Positions 23,340 through 35,578 are shown, counted from the first letter of the stretch. The stretch: DNA of 64,000 nucleotides from Phyto melanocephala (GCA_941918925.1 OW799233.1:81657797-81721796), one strand, 5' to 3'. Translations and numbers: made by a program. The notes: generated by a model from the letters alone, not told the origin.

Positions 23340-23883
23340 AAAAAATATCCTAATTGCAAAATTTCCTCAAAAAAGGGCGGAATTTATTATTTTTTTCTCA
23401 GTATGCAAACATTTTTTTGACACTAAAAAAACTGAGGAAACCCCGTTTTTTGTTGTTGGTGTAATAATGTGTGTACATATTAAAAAATTATTTGCGTGTC
23501 ATAGACGTTAACAGGTACCGTAACGGAATATTTGCAACAAAAAAGATGTAGATAATAAAATTGTTGTGGAAAATTGTAAATGCATATAAAATAATTAAAT
23601 TTTTATTACTGTGCAAAGATTTTCTTGACAAACTGTATATTCAAAACTGATTTGTAGCAGAGGATAGTGGCAAAAAAAATGTGGTAGGTTCTTCTCTGCC
23701 CCCATTTGCCCGCTATGTGACGTCAAATTTGATCAAAAAGCCGACTTACTTTACTACCTTTTTTAGTGTGGAGAGAGAGAGGACGCATCTGTCTAAAACT
23801 TAGCATATTTTTGCAACACCTCTTACCTTTAAGAAAATGTTAGGGAAGTTTCAAGCCTAAAAAATAATCTAAATGTTTGTTAC
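23340..23883. other. No gene recognised
   Basis: AT-rich flank between the Tc1 remnant and the hAT element. A GAGAGAGAGAGG stretch is at about 23770. The last bases (23876-23883, TTTGTTAC) are the left target duplication of the hAT element. Confidence 0.3.
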
Positions 23884-24094
23884 CAGAGAAGCAAGCCGAT
23901 TGAAAAATCTTCGGCGGTGGCTAATCGGCTCTGCGCCGAGTATTTTATCGGCTGAAAAAAATATTTGGCTCAGCCGATTTTTTAGTATTGTTTTTTTTTA
24001 TTTTTGAACAATTTAATAAAAAATATTTAATTTTGTCGAAAAAGTCAAAAATATCACAAAAAATCTAAATAAGCAATATAATTATAAAACGTAT

Positions 24095-24324
24095 AGTTGT
24101 GGGGTGTAGTAAAACACGTTAATTGTTTTAACACTAACTATTTATTAAAAAGTATTTTATTTATTAATTTGTACTTTAAATTACATTTGATAATCGAACA
24201 CACTAAACTACAGCAGTGGCAGCAAAAATCAAACGAGGAACTAACTTCTGTTTTCGTCTGTCAGTTTTGCAAGAAGTGTTGTCAGACTGTTTCTTTTGAA
24301 AAGTTGACAGGTTTGGTGCTGCCA
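24095..24324 (-). repeat. 3' LTR of the gypsy element
   Basis: About 230 bp. In element orientation it starts TGGCAGCACCAAACC and ends near CACCCCACAACTATA. It is nearly the same as the 5' LTR once the MITE is removed. The frame of the pol C-terminus runs into it. Confidence 0.8.
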
Positions 24325-24592
24325 CATCCACTCCCTCTCCAGTGACAAATTCAGGATTTGATTGAAACGATATTCTCTTTTGCGTTGGGCTTCGTAGTGC
24401 AACATTGCCAGCAGGAATTTGTAAAACTGATGATGAACTGTGTGGCGATTTATGTTGTGAAAAATTCTGAGTCGATGTAAATTGTGTAGAATTCGATGAA
24501 TTTTGAAGTTCAGGAAGTTGCGGTTGAATAACAGTTAGTTGAGTATCGTTTGTAATATAAGCTGGTTTTACTCTATCTGCAGAAACGTTCAC
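24203..24592 (-). pseudogene. Pol C-terminal tail of the gypsy element
   Basis: NVSADRVKPAYI is the typical end of the post-integrase segment in CsRn1-type elements (KVNVSIDRVKPA), followed by a Gln/Ser-rich tail and a short GEGVDVA end near 24330. The open frame then continues into the LTR. It is separated from the integrase ORF by stops near 24650. Confidence 0.65.
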
Positions 24593-24679
24593 GTCCTTGC
24601 CTTTTATTCTTATGGTAAATAGTCGGTCAGAAAGTCGTATGATTTCGTGGGGACCTGTGTAGGGTGTTCCAAAGGCTCC

Positions 24680-25650
24680 CTAGAACCTTAAAAACAAACA
24701 TTTTACCCTTGTTGTGATGAGCGGTAGGAATAGGACGTAATACATTAAAAAAAATTTAAGTTGTCGTAAAAATTTCATTGAATCAGATGGATTTTCGGAT
24801 TTAGAAAAATATTCATTAGGTAGACGTAGTGGACCACCATATAGTAAATCCGATGCCGATGCTTTAAGATCTTCCTTAAAAGCAGTTCTCAAACCAAGTA
24901 AAACGGTGGGTAATATATCGACCCATGAAATATTTTGGTAGCAGCCTTGAAAGTCCTGTGCCATCTTTCGACGATGCCGTTCGACTGTGGGTGATAGGCT
25001 GTTGTTTGTGAACGTTTTGAACCAATAAAACTTGTAAGGTTCTTAAAAAGTCCAGATTCAAATTGGGTCCCCTGATCAGTAGTGATCGTTTTAGGGCAAC
25101 CGAATCTAGATATCCAGTACGTCAAAAATGCTGTTGCCACTGTTTGTGCTGACATATCTTTCAAAGAGACTGTCTCAGGCCATCGTGAGAAACGGTCGAT
25201 CATTGTGAGACAGTATCGGTAACCCTGAACAAACGGCATTACTACAAGATCCAGGTGGACATTATCAAAACGGTTATCAGGAACATAAATTTTGTTTGGG
25301 ATGAAACGATTGTGTCTAGTAATTTTCGCCCTTTGACACGATAAGCAATTTATTGACCAGTTGTTGATTTGCTTTTTCATTCCAGGCCACACAAATTTAT
25401 TGCGAATTTGTTGAAGACTGGATTTACCGCTTGGATGAGAAAGATTGTGAATTGAATTAAAAATTTGTTGACGAAGCAGTTCAGGAACATACGGACGAAC
25501 ATGTCCAGTTGAAATATCGCAATATAATGACGTTGAATCAAAATGAACGATTTGAAGTTTCAGCGAATTTTTACCATCTAGTAAGGTTTTTAATTCTTCA
25601 TCTACTTCTTGCGCTGATTGCAGTTTCTCTAAAGAAATTGTTGTTGGCAT
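24680..25650 (-). pseudogene. Gypsy integrase
   Basis: 25650-24889 reads an HHCC zinc domain (HNLSHPSGKSSLQQIRNKF then CLSCQRAK) and the DDE core: LDLVVMPFVQGYRYCLTMID with DRFSRWPE (first Asp), ITTDQGTQFES (second Asp) and YHPQSNGIVERWHRTFKAA (Glu). A frameshift near 24900-24960 leads to QNISWVDILPTVLLGLRTAF and SDLLYGGPLRLPNEYF, the usual continuation. All three catalytic residues are present, but the reading frame is broken. Confidence 0.85.
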
Positions 25651-25659
25651 TGAAATTGC

Positions 25660-25935
25660 ATTAAGACGAGACAGTGCATCTGCAACTGTATTCTCAGAAC
25701 CAGATAAAAAACGATTTCAGTTGTGAACTGTGAAATAAAATCGAGGTGTCTCAATTATCGAGGCGATGCCTTCTCTGGTCTCTGAGAAAAAGCATTAACA
25801 AGTGGTTTGTGATCAGTCTTAATTAAAAAATTACGTGCCTCCAGCATATGGCGAAAATATTTCACGGCTTCATAAATCGCAAGCAGTTCTCGGTCGTAAG
25901 TGCTGTAGTTTTTCTCAGCCTTTGATAGTTTACGA
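25660..25935 (-). pseudogene. Gypsy RNase H region
   Basis: Shifted frames give [40 protein letters not shown] and [12 protein letters not shown], the RNase H block that follows the reverse transcriptase in gypsy pol. A deletion joins it abruptly to the RT region near 25930. Confidence 0.7.
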
Positions 25936-26860
25936 GAGAAACAGATTCAGACATTATAATAATATTGTCAATATAACAGTAAACGAAATCAAGACCTCTT
26001 AAAACGGAATCCATGAATCTTTGTAACGTCTGTGTAGCGTTCCTTAGTCCAAAAGGCATGTACAAAAATTCCACCAAACCAAATGGGGTACTTACTGCGG
26101 TCTTTTGTACATCCTCATCAGCCATTGGGATTTGGTAGTAAGCCCTAACTAGGTCAAGTGTCGTAAAAATAGACTTACCATGTAATTTCTCTGAAAAGTC
26201 GTTGATGTTTGCTATAGGGTATCGGTCTGGAATAGTTTGTGCATTGAGTTTCCGGTAATCACCACAAGCCCGCCAACCACCAGTTTTCTTTGCGACCATG
26301 TGGATTGGACTGGCCCATGGACTCTTAGAAAAACGACATATACCCTGGTCCAATAAAAAATCAACTTCAGCTTTCGCTGCGGCAAGTTTATCGCCAGACA
26401 ACCTACGTGGACGATCAGCTACCGGTTTACCAGTAGTTTCAATATGATGTATTACGATTTCCTCAGCATCAGATTTACGAGTAAGGGTTGTAGTTGTAAT
26501 ATCAATAAATTCTTCAAGTAAGGTTGAAAACGAATTTGTTGTTGTAGAGAATGTCGAGATACTAAACTCCTCAGTTGAACGAATCTCACCATGACTTGTT
26601 AATTTTGTTGTATTGTCAAGTAAACGTTTCCCTTTTAGATCAATAAGCAAATTGTAATGGCCTAAAAAGTCCGCCCCAAGTATGGGCGATTGAACATCAG
26701 CTATAATAAATAACCACTTGAGTTCACGGCGTAGACCTAGGTCTAATTTAAAAACACAATTTCCATAAGTACGAATTTCACTACTATTTGCAGCCCGTAG
26801 CTTTATCGTTGATGCTGTCAATGTGGCTTTGAATAAAGATGGGGGTACCACTGATACCAC
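25862..26860 (-). pseudogene. Gypsy protease and reverse transcriptase
   Basis: The open frame starts inside the protease ([20 protein letters not shown], near residues 80-95) and runs through the reverse transcriptase: [56 protein letters not shown] (first Asp), [17 protein letters not shown]. The polymerase box reads [11 protein letters not shown], where active elements have YIDD, so a catalytic Asp is replaced by Asn. The end of the RT domain is disrupted. The protease active-site segment lies upstream of this frame and was not resolved. Confidence 0.85.
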
Positions 26861-26979
26861 TCATTCTGGATCAGTCAAAAAACGGCACTTGGTTGATTTG
26901 TCATAAATTTGTAACCGATTTTCCCGAATGAGGTTATTATTGCTGCTGCCGCCAACCGTTTTGACTGACGACAGCCTCA

Positions 26980-27972
26980 TTAGTTTTCCGAATTGGAATT
27001 ATAACGAGAACAAGTCGAATTACAATGTTGGGCTGCATCACCAAATCTCTTGTGGTACCAACACAGCTGTGTGCCCATTATGTTTTGGGAAGACCGTAAA
27101 CGATTTTTAGATCTGGATCGTTGTTGTTGTTGATAAAATTTCTTTCTATCATTACACTGCAATTGAATTTTATCAACTTTGTCAGATAAATTTCTAATCT
27201 CCTGGCAAATATCAGCAAATGACATGGTTGGAGCAACTGCATCCACTGAAACACTTGTGTCGGAATGTAAGGTCGTTGTCGATACTACACTTACTATATT
27301 GTGATTGGCATCCAGCATTTTGTCGGCCATTTTAGCAAGTTTGCCCAAATCCTCTTCTTCCCACACTGTTAGTAATGGCCGAATGGATTCTGGCATTTGG
27401 CCCACAAATAATGTTCGTATTATGGCCTCATTGCCCTTGCAAGGAGCTAAACGTTTCATGTGTGATAAAACTTCAGACGGTTTCATACCCGCTGTTTCAC
27501 CACCCTGTAGCAAACGCCGTAATTTAGATTCTGGAGCTTCAGCAAATTTCGAAATTAGACGGTCCTTAAGTGTAGAAAATTTGTTGTTAACAGAAGGATT
27601 TGTTATAAGGTCCTCAATAGACAAAAGAATGTCATCTTCAAGGCGAACAGAAACCAGATCAAATTTGTCAGAATCAGAAGTGACATCACACAATGCAAAT
27701 GATCTTTCAATTTGTGCAAACCACAAATGTGGATTATGTTTGTTAAATTTTGGTATGTGCACTCTTTGAAGATTTGCTCTTGGTCCATCATTGGGAACTC
27801 CTTGAGTTTCTCGAAGAGTGTTCACCTCGAGCTGTAAAGCTTGCATTTGTGCCAAAATATTTTCCATTTCAGCCATATTAATGTTGCTGGTGTCAAAAAA
27901 CTCTTCACCTGATGAATCTTCCTTCTGTTGTGCTTTAGTACGTTGCCTTAAGTTGTAAGGTTTTTCGTTCAT
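26980..27972 (-). pseudogene. Gypsy gag, possibly C-terminally cut
   Basis: A 330-residue frame starts MNEKPYNLRQRTKAQQK and has the capsid-like FNKHNPHLWFAQIERSFALC and LISKFAEAPESKLRRLLQGG. At the end lies an unusual Cys-His cluster (LCWYHKRFGDAAQHCNSTC), the CHCC type reported for the CsRn1 clade; most gypsy gags have CCHC. The frame is open throughout, but gag and pol are separated by stops, so function is unlikely. The whole element runs on the minus strand. Confidence 0.8.
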
Positions 27973-28123
27973 GAGCAGAAATGTTCTTGTCTTAACAAAA
28001 ATCTGCTTGCTGCTTGATAAAAAAACGTTAAAAATTTAAATACGATGCTGCTGCGCTGTTACCAAAAAAAAAAAATTTGTACAGCGTTGTGATATTTTCG
28101 ATTTCAGGAATGCGTGCAATAAA

Positions 28124-28134
28124 CGGGGTCACCA
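28124..28134 (-). promoter_or_regulatory. Primer-binding site, tRNA-Trp type
   Basis: TGGTGACCCCG in element orientation lies immediately inside the 5' LTR. It is complementary to the CGGGGTCACCA end expected of tRNA-Trp. Confidence 0.7.
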
Positions 28135-28924
28135 ATATAGTTGTGGGGTGTAGTAAAACACGTTAATTGTTTTAACACTAACTATTTATTAAAATGTATT
28201 TTATTTATTAATTTGTACTTTAAATTACATTTGATAATTGAACACACTAAACTACAGCAGTGGCAGCAAAAATCAAACGAGGAACTAATAGCATGTTCAC
28301 ACGGACAGCAAAATTCGAGGTTCGCTCTCTCATTCAAGGTTCGCGACCGAATCTTGATTAAATCTACAAGATTTGCCATACAAATTTTTGAGAGCGAATC
28401 TTCATGGTTCATTTTGAATCTTGTTGCGAATCTCGAAGAATTGACTATCATCTCTAATTTTGATAACAAAAATCGCTAATTTATCTGTACTGGCTGTCAA
28501 AAACAAAACATAAACAAGGGAAAACAAAAAAAATTATGTGTGTAAAGAAAATAAAAAAAATCATGTTGGAAATAAAAAATATATGTGTAAACATATATAT
28601 TTAAATTAAAATGGAAAAAAGAAAAATAATGAAACATATTTTAAAGTGTAGAAGAATCAATCAAAGACTGTGTTTAAATAAATCTCAGAAAAAAGAAAAA
28701 GCCGCGTTAAATAATTGAAAAAAATAAAAAAATCAAAGTGAAACAAGAACTATCGTCTGAACGGTAGGGTTCGCATTCGAGATTGAGAGAGCGAACCACG
28801 AGATTCATATTGCCGTGTGAACATGGCATAACTTCTGTTTTCGTCTGTCAGTTTTGCAAGAAAACACTTCCTGACAACACGTCAGACTGTTTCTTTTGAA
28901 AAGTTGACAGAGTTGGTGCTGTCA
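28135..28924 (-). repeat. 5' LTR of the gypsy element, with MITE insertion
   Basis: Same LTR as 24095-24324, interrupted by the MITE at 28289-28828. In element orientation it begins TGACAGCACCAACTC at 28924. Comparison with the 3' LTR gives the empty site GGAACTAACTTCTG. Confidence 0.8.
28289..28828. mobile_element. PIF/Harbinger-type MITE in the gypsy LTR (540 bp)
   Basis: TAA duplications are at 28286-28288 and 28829-28831, proved by the uninterrupted LTR at 24095. The ends are TAGCATGTTCACACGGACAG and inverse TGCCATGTTCACACGGCAAT, followed by GGTTCGCTCTCTCA on both sides. Non-coding. Confidence 0.9.
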
Positions 28925-29241
28925 CGATTATTTGAAAATATTGCGAAAGTACCCTATAATTTTGCAGAACTACATGTTACATTAGCGTGTCATTTTTGAA
29001 TATATTAATGAACGCCATTTCATTTTTATAAGTGCATAGAAATCACTCCTATTTGGTAAAAAGAAATTAATGTTTCATAAGTTGAAGATGTTTGTTTACA
29101 TTATTCCTTTAAGATATTTTACATATTTGAATTACTTCATTTTTACATGTGTTTTGTTATAATAACAAAATACATGCAAAATTGCAACGCTTGACCCTCA
29201 ACGCTCTTGTTTAGGTATGAGGGTAAGGATATAGTTTTTAG

Positions 29242-29321
29242 CAAGGCATATTAATTCAATAAGTGAAGCACAAAATAATCAGCTCACAAAACAAGACTAC
29301 CTGTTGAATAAATGTGCCTTG
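29242..29321. mobile_element. 80-bp hAT-type mini-element
   Basis: An exact 8-bp duplication GTTTTTAG is at 29234-29241 and 29322-29329. The ends are CAAGGCATATTAATTC and inverse CAAGGCACATTTATTC. The right end GACTACCTG matches the right end of the 627-bp MITE at 19276-19902, so both belong to one family. It lies within the hAT element 23884-29547. Confidence 0.85.
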
Positions 29322-29554
29322 GTTTTTAGTTTTTATCAAAACTAATTTTGTGATAAGTTTGAAATAATATTCCGATATATTTTTTGTAGTGACCTATTCA
29401 TTTCTAACAGAAGAAAAAATCAAATTTCAAGTATGTAAAATCGGCTTTAAACTGAGCCGCCGGTCAGCCGAACGCATCGGCGGCGGCGCGACTTAAATAA
29501 AAAAATCGACTAAGCGGCTAGCCGCGCCAATACGGCTTGCTTCTCTGTTTGTTA

Positions 29555-30189
29555 AGCTAGGATCACACGATTGCCACAAATACACGATTGCCACAAATGT
29601 CGCGAATTGACGCAAAACGATTAAGTGTCAATAATTGTCGCACTACAATCACACGATTGTTCTAATGCACGTCAACTCTGAGAAACAGCTGTTGTGGTAA
29701 ATTTTAAAACATTCTGCATTTGTTCTCTAAAGTAGAAACAAATTGCATCAGCTTTAATTATCGTGTGTGTACTTGAAGATATAAAAACTGAAAAAATTAA
29801 TAAAAGAAAAATTAAAAGAAGTACGTGGGTCAGAGAGTGGCTCACAAAAAGAAGCACTGATGGCGCATATGAAAACACATTGATGGAGTTTCGTGAAAAA
29901 CCGTATACCGTAGAATCACACGAAAAAACTAAACTATTGGCGCGAATTGTCTTATTTGATTAACGCACGAGAACACAATAAATATTGGTGCATTTTTGAC
30001 ATTTTTATTGACGTATGGTTACCTATCAACCATTCACACGATTGCCACACCAGAGTTGCATTTGATTGTGGCAAATCAGCACAATATTGTACTCGATTGA
30101 CGTATGGGGCAATAAATTGTGAAATCACGCGATTGGCACATAAAATATACCAATAATTGGTGCATTGCGGCAATCGTGTGAGCCTGCCT
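29555..30189 (+). mobile_element. PIF/Harbinger element, internally deleted (635 bp)
   Basis: TTA duplications at 29552-29554 and 30190-30192. Ends AGCTAGGATCACACGATTGC and inverse AGGCAGGCTCACACGATTGC, with several further CACACGATTGCCAC motifs inside. It retains the start of a Harbinger transposase on the plus strand. It abuts the right end of the hAT element, and its left duplication overlaps that element's 8-bp duplication. Confidence 0.85.
29763..29920 (+). pseudogene. Harbinger transposase N-terminal fragment
   Basis: The frame contains KRSTWVREWLTKRSTDGAYE and NTLMEFRE. This matches the usual start of PIF/Harbinger transposases (WVRPWL.RR...GAY..L..EL). The rest of the transposase is deleted; the frame ends at 29960 after unrelated sequence. 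It supports the class assignment of this MITE independently of its TTA duplication. Confidence 0.65.
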
Positions 30190-30192
30190 TTA

Positions 30193-31089
30193 CTTTCATC
30201 ATTGTATGTACATCAGTGATGGTATATGAGAATTTCAATTTGGTGCCAAAATTTTAGCTTGAAAGTGCCAAAATATATTAAAAAGTGCTATAACAAATAT
30301 ATACACATGTATATTTAAAAAAATTAAATCCATTTATTCAGTTTTTTTTTTATACTAAGTAATACATTTTATTAACATGAATTGATTATATGTATATAAA
30401 AAAAATTTCAGACTTCAATATTTAAAAAATGTATACAGATAAATTATATACATATAAATATTATTATGTATTAAATACATACATAGGTATTTAATATGTT
30501 TCAGAATGAGAAACAAACGGACAGACGGACACAACTAGATCGTCATAAAATGAAACCCGTTTTCAGAATATATATACTTTATGGGGTCTAAAATGGATAT
30601 TTCGATGTGTTACAAACGGAATAATAAATGGATATACCCCCACCATTTTTTTTGGTGGTGGGTATAAAAAAGAGAGTTAAAATTATCTTTCCTATGCAGT
30701 CATCTGATTAAATCCACCCTGAACATGTAGGATGTTTCATTTATTTTGAACTAATACTTTCAGAAAGGGGATTTTGTGTCCATGTTGCAGTTTTTAGTAG
30801 TATTTACAACCGGGAGAAAAAGTATTTATTTCTTTTTAAATAAAAATACAATTCTTCAAAAATAAGTAAATTTATATTTTTATAATTTTTTTTAAAAAGT
30901 GCCAAGATTTTGTTGAGCGTGCCATGTTGCCAAAAATGGCACGATTGTGCCACTTTTACCAACCTAAAAATGTTTCCCAAGGTCATTTCGGAACAAAAAC
31001 GTTCCGAGTCGAAGCCGATTTCTGAAAACCCTATAAGATTTTTTTTATTTTTTAAAAATTTTTTATTTTATAATTATTTTTTTTTTTAT
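30193..31089. other. No gene; tail of dispersed repeat family 1
   Basis: 30505-30670 matches the tail of repeat family 1 (ACGGACAGACGGACACAACT, CTTTATGGGGTCTAAAATGG, then CCCCCACCATTTTTTTTGGT). Text around 30240-30300 and 30895-30965 has recurring GTGCCAAAAT and TGGCACGATTGTGCCA. No coding region seen. Confidence 0.5.
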
Positions 31090-31230
31090 TATTATCCTTT
31101 ATTAAAAACTTATTAATTTTATCAGTATCATTAACAGAGTTATCAGAATTTACATATAGTATTACAACAATTAACATCTGATTAATTAAATAAAGAAACT
31201 ACTAATATCACAGATTTAAAGAAAAGTTGT

Positions 31231-33921
31231 TCATAAAAAACCTCGCATCAACATAGAAGTTATAAGAGATTTAAAAAAAATCAGCAAATTTCTTATTATT
31301 TCAAAATTTGACCTTCTGCATTTTTCATTAAATGACAGCGTCAGCTCCCTTGTCAATGAATTGAACATTTTGAAGTCAAAGTTTCTATGTAGAAGATAAG
31401 TTGGATATCTAAAAGGTAGATTGTGTATTATTTTCAAGTTTTTATTTTGAATGATTTGCAATTTTTTTGTATGCGTTTTAGCAGCCTTTTGGGACCAGAT
31501 TTGACAACCATAGGTCATTATCGGTCGAATACACATTTTGTAAATAAGAACTTTGTTCTCTATATTAAGATTAGATCTTCGGCCAATTAAGGGGTATAAG
31601 GCACGACTACACTTAATTGCCTTCTCGCAAATGTAATTAACATGCTGTCTGAATAAAAATTTTCTGTCAAGGATTACTCCTAGATATTTAATTTCGTCCT
31701 TCAATGGGATAATTGTTCCCCTAGACGATAAATATCTAGTAGGAAAGCGTTTTCGCGATTTCTTGAATGGAAATATAATTGCTTGAGTTTTATCGTCATT
31801 GACTTTTATTTTCCATTTGTCATAGTATTTACGAATTAATTTAAGATTATTTTCCATTCTTCTAATTATCGCATTCGAGACTTTACCGCAACAAATAAAG
31901 GCGCTGTCATCCGCGTAAAAAGCTGCATCATGGTCTCTTCTTAGAGTAACATCAGATGTATATACCGAGTATAGTGTAGGGGATAATACTGATCCTTGCG
32001 GCAAGACGCAGGTATTTGCCTCTCACTAGAAAATTTGTTATTGACAGATACAACAAACGTACGTTTATCTAAAAAGCTTTTGATAAGTTTTTGCATGTAA
32101 ATTGGAAAATTTAACGTATTTAATTTATACACTAGTCCATCATGCCAGATTGAGTCAAAAGCTTTTTCGATATCAAGAAAAACGACTCCAGTACTTTTTC
32201 GATCACTTATATTACATTCAAGAAAGTTAACAACTCTCTTAAGTTGATGTACAGTGGAGTGCTCTTTTCGAAAACCAAATTGTTCTTTATTTATGATAGT
32301 GCAATTTGAAAAATCTAAAATTCTGGAGTGAATAATTTTCTCGAACACCTTATCCAATAGGCTTAGAATACTTATTGGCCTATAGCTGGAGGGAAATTTG
32401 GGATCCTTTCCAGGTTTGTGGATTGGAATTACCTTAGCCATTTTAAAAACGTTTGGAAAGTGCCCATTGCTCAGGCAGAAGTTAAATAATTTACTTAAGG
32501 TTTCAAAAAAGGAGTCGGGCATATTTTTAAGTATTATACTGTTAATCCCATCTAAGCCAGGAGCTTTATTATTTTTCAGCAAATGGACAAATGATTTGAC
32601 TTCAGCCAAATTTGTAAGTTTAATACTTGTATTGTCGGTAAGAGTTTGATTAAGGTCATTAATGTATCTTGATACAACCGAGTCCATGGGTGATGGATTG
32701 TTAATAGTAATGGTATGTGAATTAGCAAATACGTCAGCTATTGCATTTGACTTTTCCACGTCAGAATTCAGAATTGATCAATCTACATGAAGTTTACAAT
32801 ATGTAGGATTCTTGCCTTTTAAAGTTTTAGTTAATTTCCAAAACTTTTTGGAACCGGTAGGCAGATTTGAAATAAATTTCGACCAAGACTCATTCCTGTC
32901 TTTATTCAGGTGAAAGTGAATAAGCCTATTTAGCTGTTTCAAGACACAATATAAATTCATTTTATAATTTAAATCCCTACATCTTTCGAATTTACGTCTA
33001 TATTTGTTTCTCTGAGCAATTATCATTTTGCTAATTTCTGAAATTTGCCGTTGCCAGGGGTTTCTATGACCAACTGGTATTCTATTAGTAGCTTATTTTA
33101 CAATATATATGTATTAGTTTACTTAATGATACATCTAGATTACCTGTGTTTGTAATATTTTGATTTATATCTTGTAATATTATTTCATTCTCCACCCAGT
33201 TTTTTATTGATAACCAATCGGCTCGATTATATAGGGGTATGTACCTCTCCATAAATGACGCAAGATAGTGGTACATGGTCCGACTGCAACATATTTGGAT
33301 GTGTTTCCAAGGTTGAAAAAGGAAGACAAGAGTTAGTTAAAAGGATGTCTACTGTAGACGGCTGTACTGGATTAATATTTTGTCCAAAGCGAGTAAATGC
33401 ATTTGAGTAATAAATGTAGTAGTTTGATTAAAGGCTATGGCTATAAAGCTCATTACCAGCAATATTGTTTGAAAAGCAATTCCAGTGAGTATGTTGAACG
33501 TTTAAATCACCGAATAAAAAGAAGTCATTTGAACGATAAGTTAAGGCATCCATATCAGTTTTAAAATGTATAGTGTGAGCCGGATTGTACGCAGATGTAA
33601 AAATCACAGGGCGCCTATTTATTATTACTCGTACCGAAATATTTTCCGCCACATGCGTATTTATAGTTGGTAATATTTCGTGTTCAACATTATATTTTAT
33701 CGCGATGAGTACACCTCCGCCATGTGTTGGTCTATCCTCTCTATAAATTTTGTAGCCCCCAAGTTTAAATTTATGGTGGGGTTTCAAAAAAGTCTCCAAT
33801 TGACAACTTCCTTGTCGTATAAAAATTTTTCCAGCTGTGAAGCTGCTGACTCAGTCGTTATGCCTTGAGCATTCCAGTGCATAACATAAACATTGTGACT
33901 TACTGTTGATTTATATGGCAT
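31231..33921 (-). pseudogene. LINE ORF2 (endonuclease and reverse transcriptase), broken
   Basis: Segments in different frames cover the whole protein: endonuclease at 33799-33428 (METFLKPHHKFKLGGYKIYR, FFLFGDLNVQHTHWNC), linker 33276-32778, RT N-terminal half 32759-31941 (KNNKAPGLDGINSIILKN, VVFLDIEKAFDSIWHDG) and RT C-terminal half 32004-31231 (MPQGSVLSPTLYSVYTSDV, AAFYADDSAF). The join at 31980-32010 is a single frameshift near the PQGS motif. A gap near 33280 removes part of the endonuclease C-terminus. The intact relative is 51067-53745. Confidence 0.85.
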
Positions 33922-35046
33922 GTTGAAGCATCATTCCCAGCACTCGTAGCTTGTCGTACTTATTTTGGCATCTTTGAAGTGCATCGACAGCATCAAAAAA
34001 TATTTCCATTAATTTCTCATTGGAAATATCATCTTCATTTCTGTTCACAAGGTTTTTACTTCTTGTTACATCAGAGTACGGTATATTATTTTTAGCACCA
34101 GAGTCAAGTGGATAATTTCGATGCTCCTTACCGGGCAGTTGTGGAAAATTAACTTCATTGACGTTGAAGTTCATCATATTATTCCTTTGTGGCACCTTTA
34201 TTCTGGCTGTGGTACGTTGTCGAATCTCAAGATATTCCTGACGACATGGGCATTTAGGGTCGTCAGCTCTGTGCTTCACATTTCTCAAATTCTTTTTGTG
34301 CAGTTGTGACATTTATAAACGATGTTATCACTATTTGCAGCTTTGTTCAATGGGCAATCTGCAAATTCATGATTACCAGCACAGGCTGCACACACTACTA
34401 CTCTGTTACAGTTTCTAGCGCAGTGACCATACATAGAGCATTTGGTGCATTGTGTAGGACCTTTATTGCCCTTGAGTGGTCTTCTCCAGTAAACGGCAAT
34501 ATTACTAAAATACCTAATTTTTAATATATCCCTCTTCGACACTTGCTGGCGGTCAAACTCAATTACATATAGTGTATCATCGGGGGTAGACCTTTTGGTA
34601 GTGATTTCTTTAACACTTACCGGATTTATGTTATGTGATTTGCTAAATTCATCACTGATTATCTTAGTGTCCATTTGAATAAGACCAAACAACACTAATT
34701 TAAAGGTTTTTGCATCTTTTATTTCATGCGTGTAAAACTGGTACTTTTTGGTTTTTAGTAGATTTAAGGCCTCTTCATAAAGAGTTCTTGAACTAGATAA
34801 TATTTTTGTTCCAATTGACATTCTTTTAAACATATACCTTTCTCCAATTAGCCCAAAAACTGACGAAAAACTATGAACTGAGTCCACAACAATAGGTGGT
34901 ATTTTCTCCTTGTGAGTACTGTCTTCTTCTTCTTCATTTGCAAGTAGATGAAATCTATTTGCACTGCTGCTAGGTACGTCGGATATTTTTGGCACTTTAA
35001 ATTTTGGGTTATTACCACAGAGTTTCTTTCTTTTTTGCGACAACAT
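33911..35046 (-). pseudogene. LINE ORF1 (zinc-knuckle RNA-binding protein), frameshifted
   Basis: 35046-34285 starts MLSQKRKKLCGNNPKFKVPK and includes an RRM-like centre and zinc knuckles CTKCSMYGHCARNC and CAACAGNHEFADC. After a frameshift near 34300, 34312-33911 carries the C-terminus (LRNVKHRADDPKCPCRQEY to GMMLQHAI). The intact relative is 53735-54877. Confidence 0.85.
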
Positions 35047-35120
35047 TGTCAGAAATACAAAATCACTTAAAATTTTATTTTTATTGACCTTTTAATATAT
35101 AAAATTGGTTTAACAACTTA

Positions 35121-35525
35121 GGGCCATTATTATAACTTACCGATAACTAAAGTTAGGATGTTATCGGACAGATAACTAGTTTTTCGTTATTACAACTTCA
35201 CTTTAACCTAAAAGTGTCCGATAAGTTAAAGGGAAGATCACTCTACCTTTAAGTTTTAACGTGAGGTTTATAATTAAATGTTACCATATTTTCTACCGTA
35301 TAAGGGAATTGTTAACTATTTGCTTGTCGTTGCCACTTTGGGTTTAAAGAACTAATGAATTTGTTCAGCATTTGCTTTGGTGCTGCCATACTTTAAAATA
35401 AATACAATTTATTTAACAGGCAGGTTGTAATAACGAAAAATACTTAATGGTCAGTTTATTGCTCACGTTAACAAAAGTTACCTTTTATTAACATTAACTT
35501 TGTCGGCAAGTTGTAATAATGGCCC
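35121..35525. mobile_element. PIF/Harbinger-type MITE (405 bp) in the LINE leader
   Basis: TTA duplications are at 35118-35120 and 35526-35528. The intact LINE copy (54940-54962) shows the uninterrupted leader. Ends GGGCCATTATTATAACTT and inverse GGGCCATTATTACAACTT. Non-coding. Confidence 0.9.
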
Positions 35526-35578
35526 TTAGAGTAAAAAAATAAACACGATGTTTACGGTTTGAGGCAGAGATGCCAGAT

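Larger units (their letters stand above)
24095..28924 (-). mobile_element. Gypsy-type LTR retrotransposon, CsRn1-like
   Basis: It is transcribed right to left. Matching LTRs are at 28135-28924 (5', enlarged by a MITE) and 24095-24324 (3'). Gag, protease, reverse transcriptase, RNase H and integrase follow in the gypsy order. The primer-binding site TGGTGACCCCG fits the 3' end of tRNA-Trp, and gag has an unusual Cys-His motif; both are features of the CsRn1 clade. Stops and shifts make it inactive. A clean target duplication was not found. Confidence 0.85.
23884..29547. mobile_element. hAT-type non-autonomous element carrying a nested stack
   Basis: Termini CAGAGAAGCAAGCCG at 23884 and its inverse ending 29547. 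The flanks TTTGTTAC (23876-23883) and TTTGTTAA (29548-29555) are an 8-bp duplication with one change. Subterminal zones on both sides are dense in CGGCT/AGCCG motifs (23895-23990 and 29440-29535), typical of hAT transposase-binding regions. Without the gypsy element at 24095-28924 it would be about 0.8 kb and non-coding. Confidence 0.75.
31090..35578 (-). mobile_element. Jockey-type LINE, broken copy (copy 1)
   Basis: Near-identical in plan to the intact copy at 50824-55000: ORF1, ORF2, poly-A side at the left (T-run near 31075-31090) and 5' leader ending ATGCCAGAT at 35578. ORF1 and ORF2 are split by frameshifts and small deletions. The leader carries the MITE at 35121-35525. No target duplication recognised. 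Confidence 0.85.
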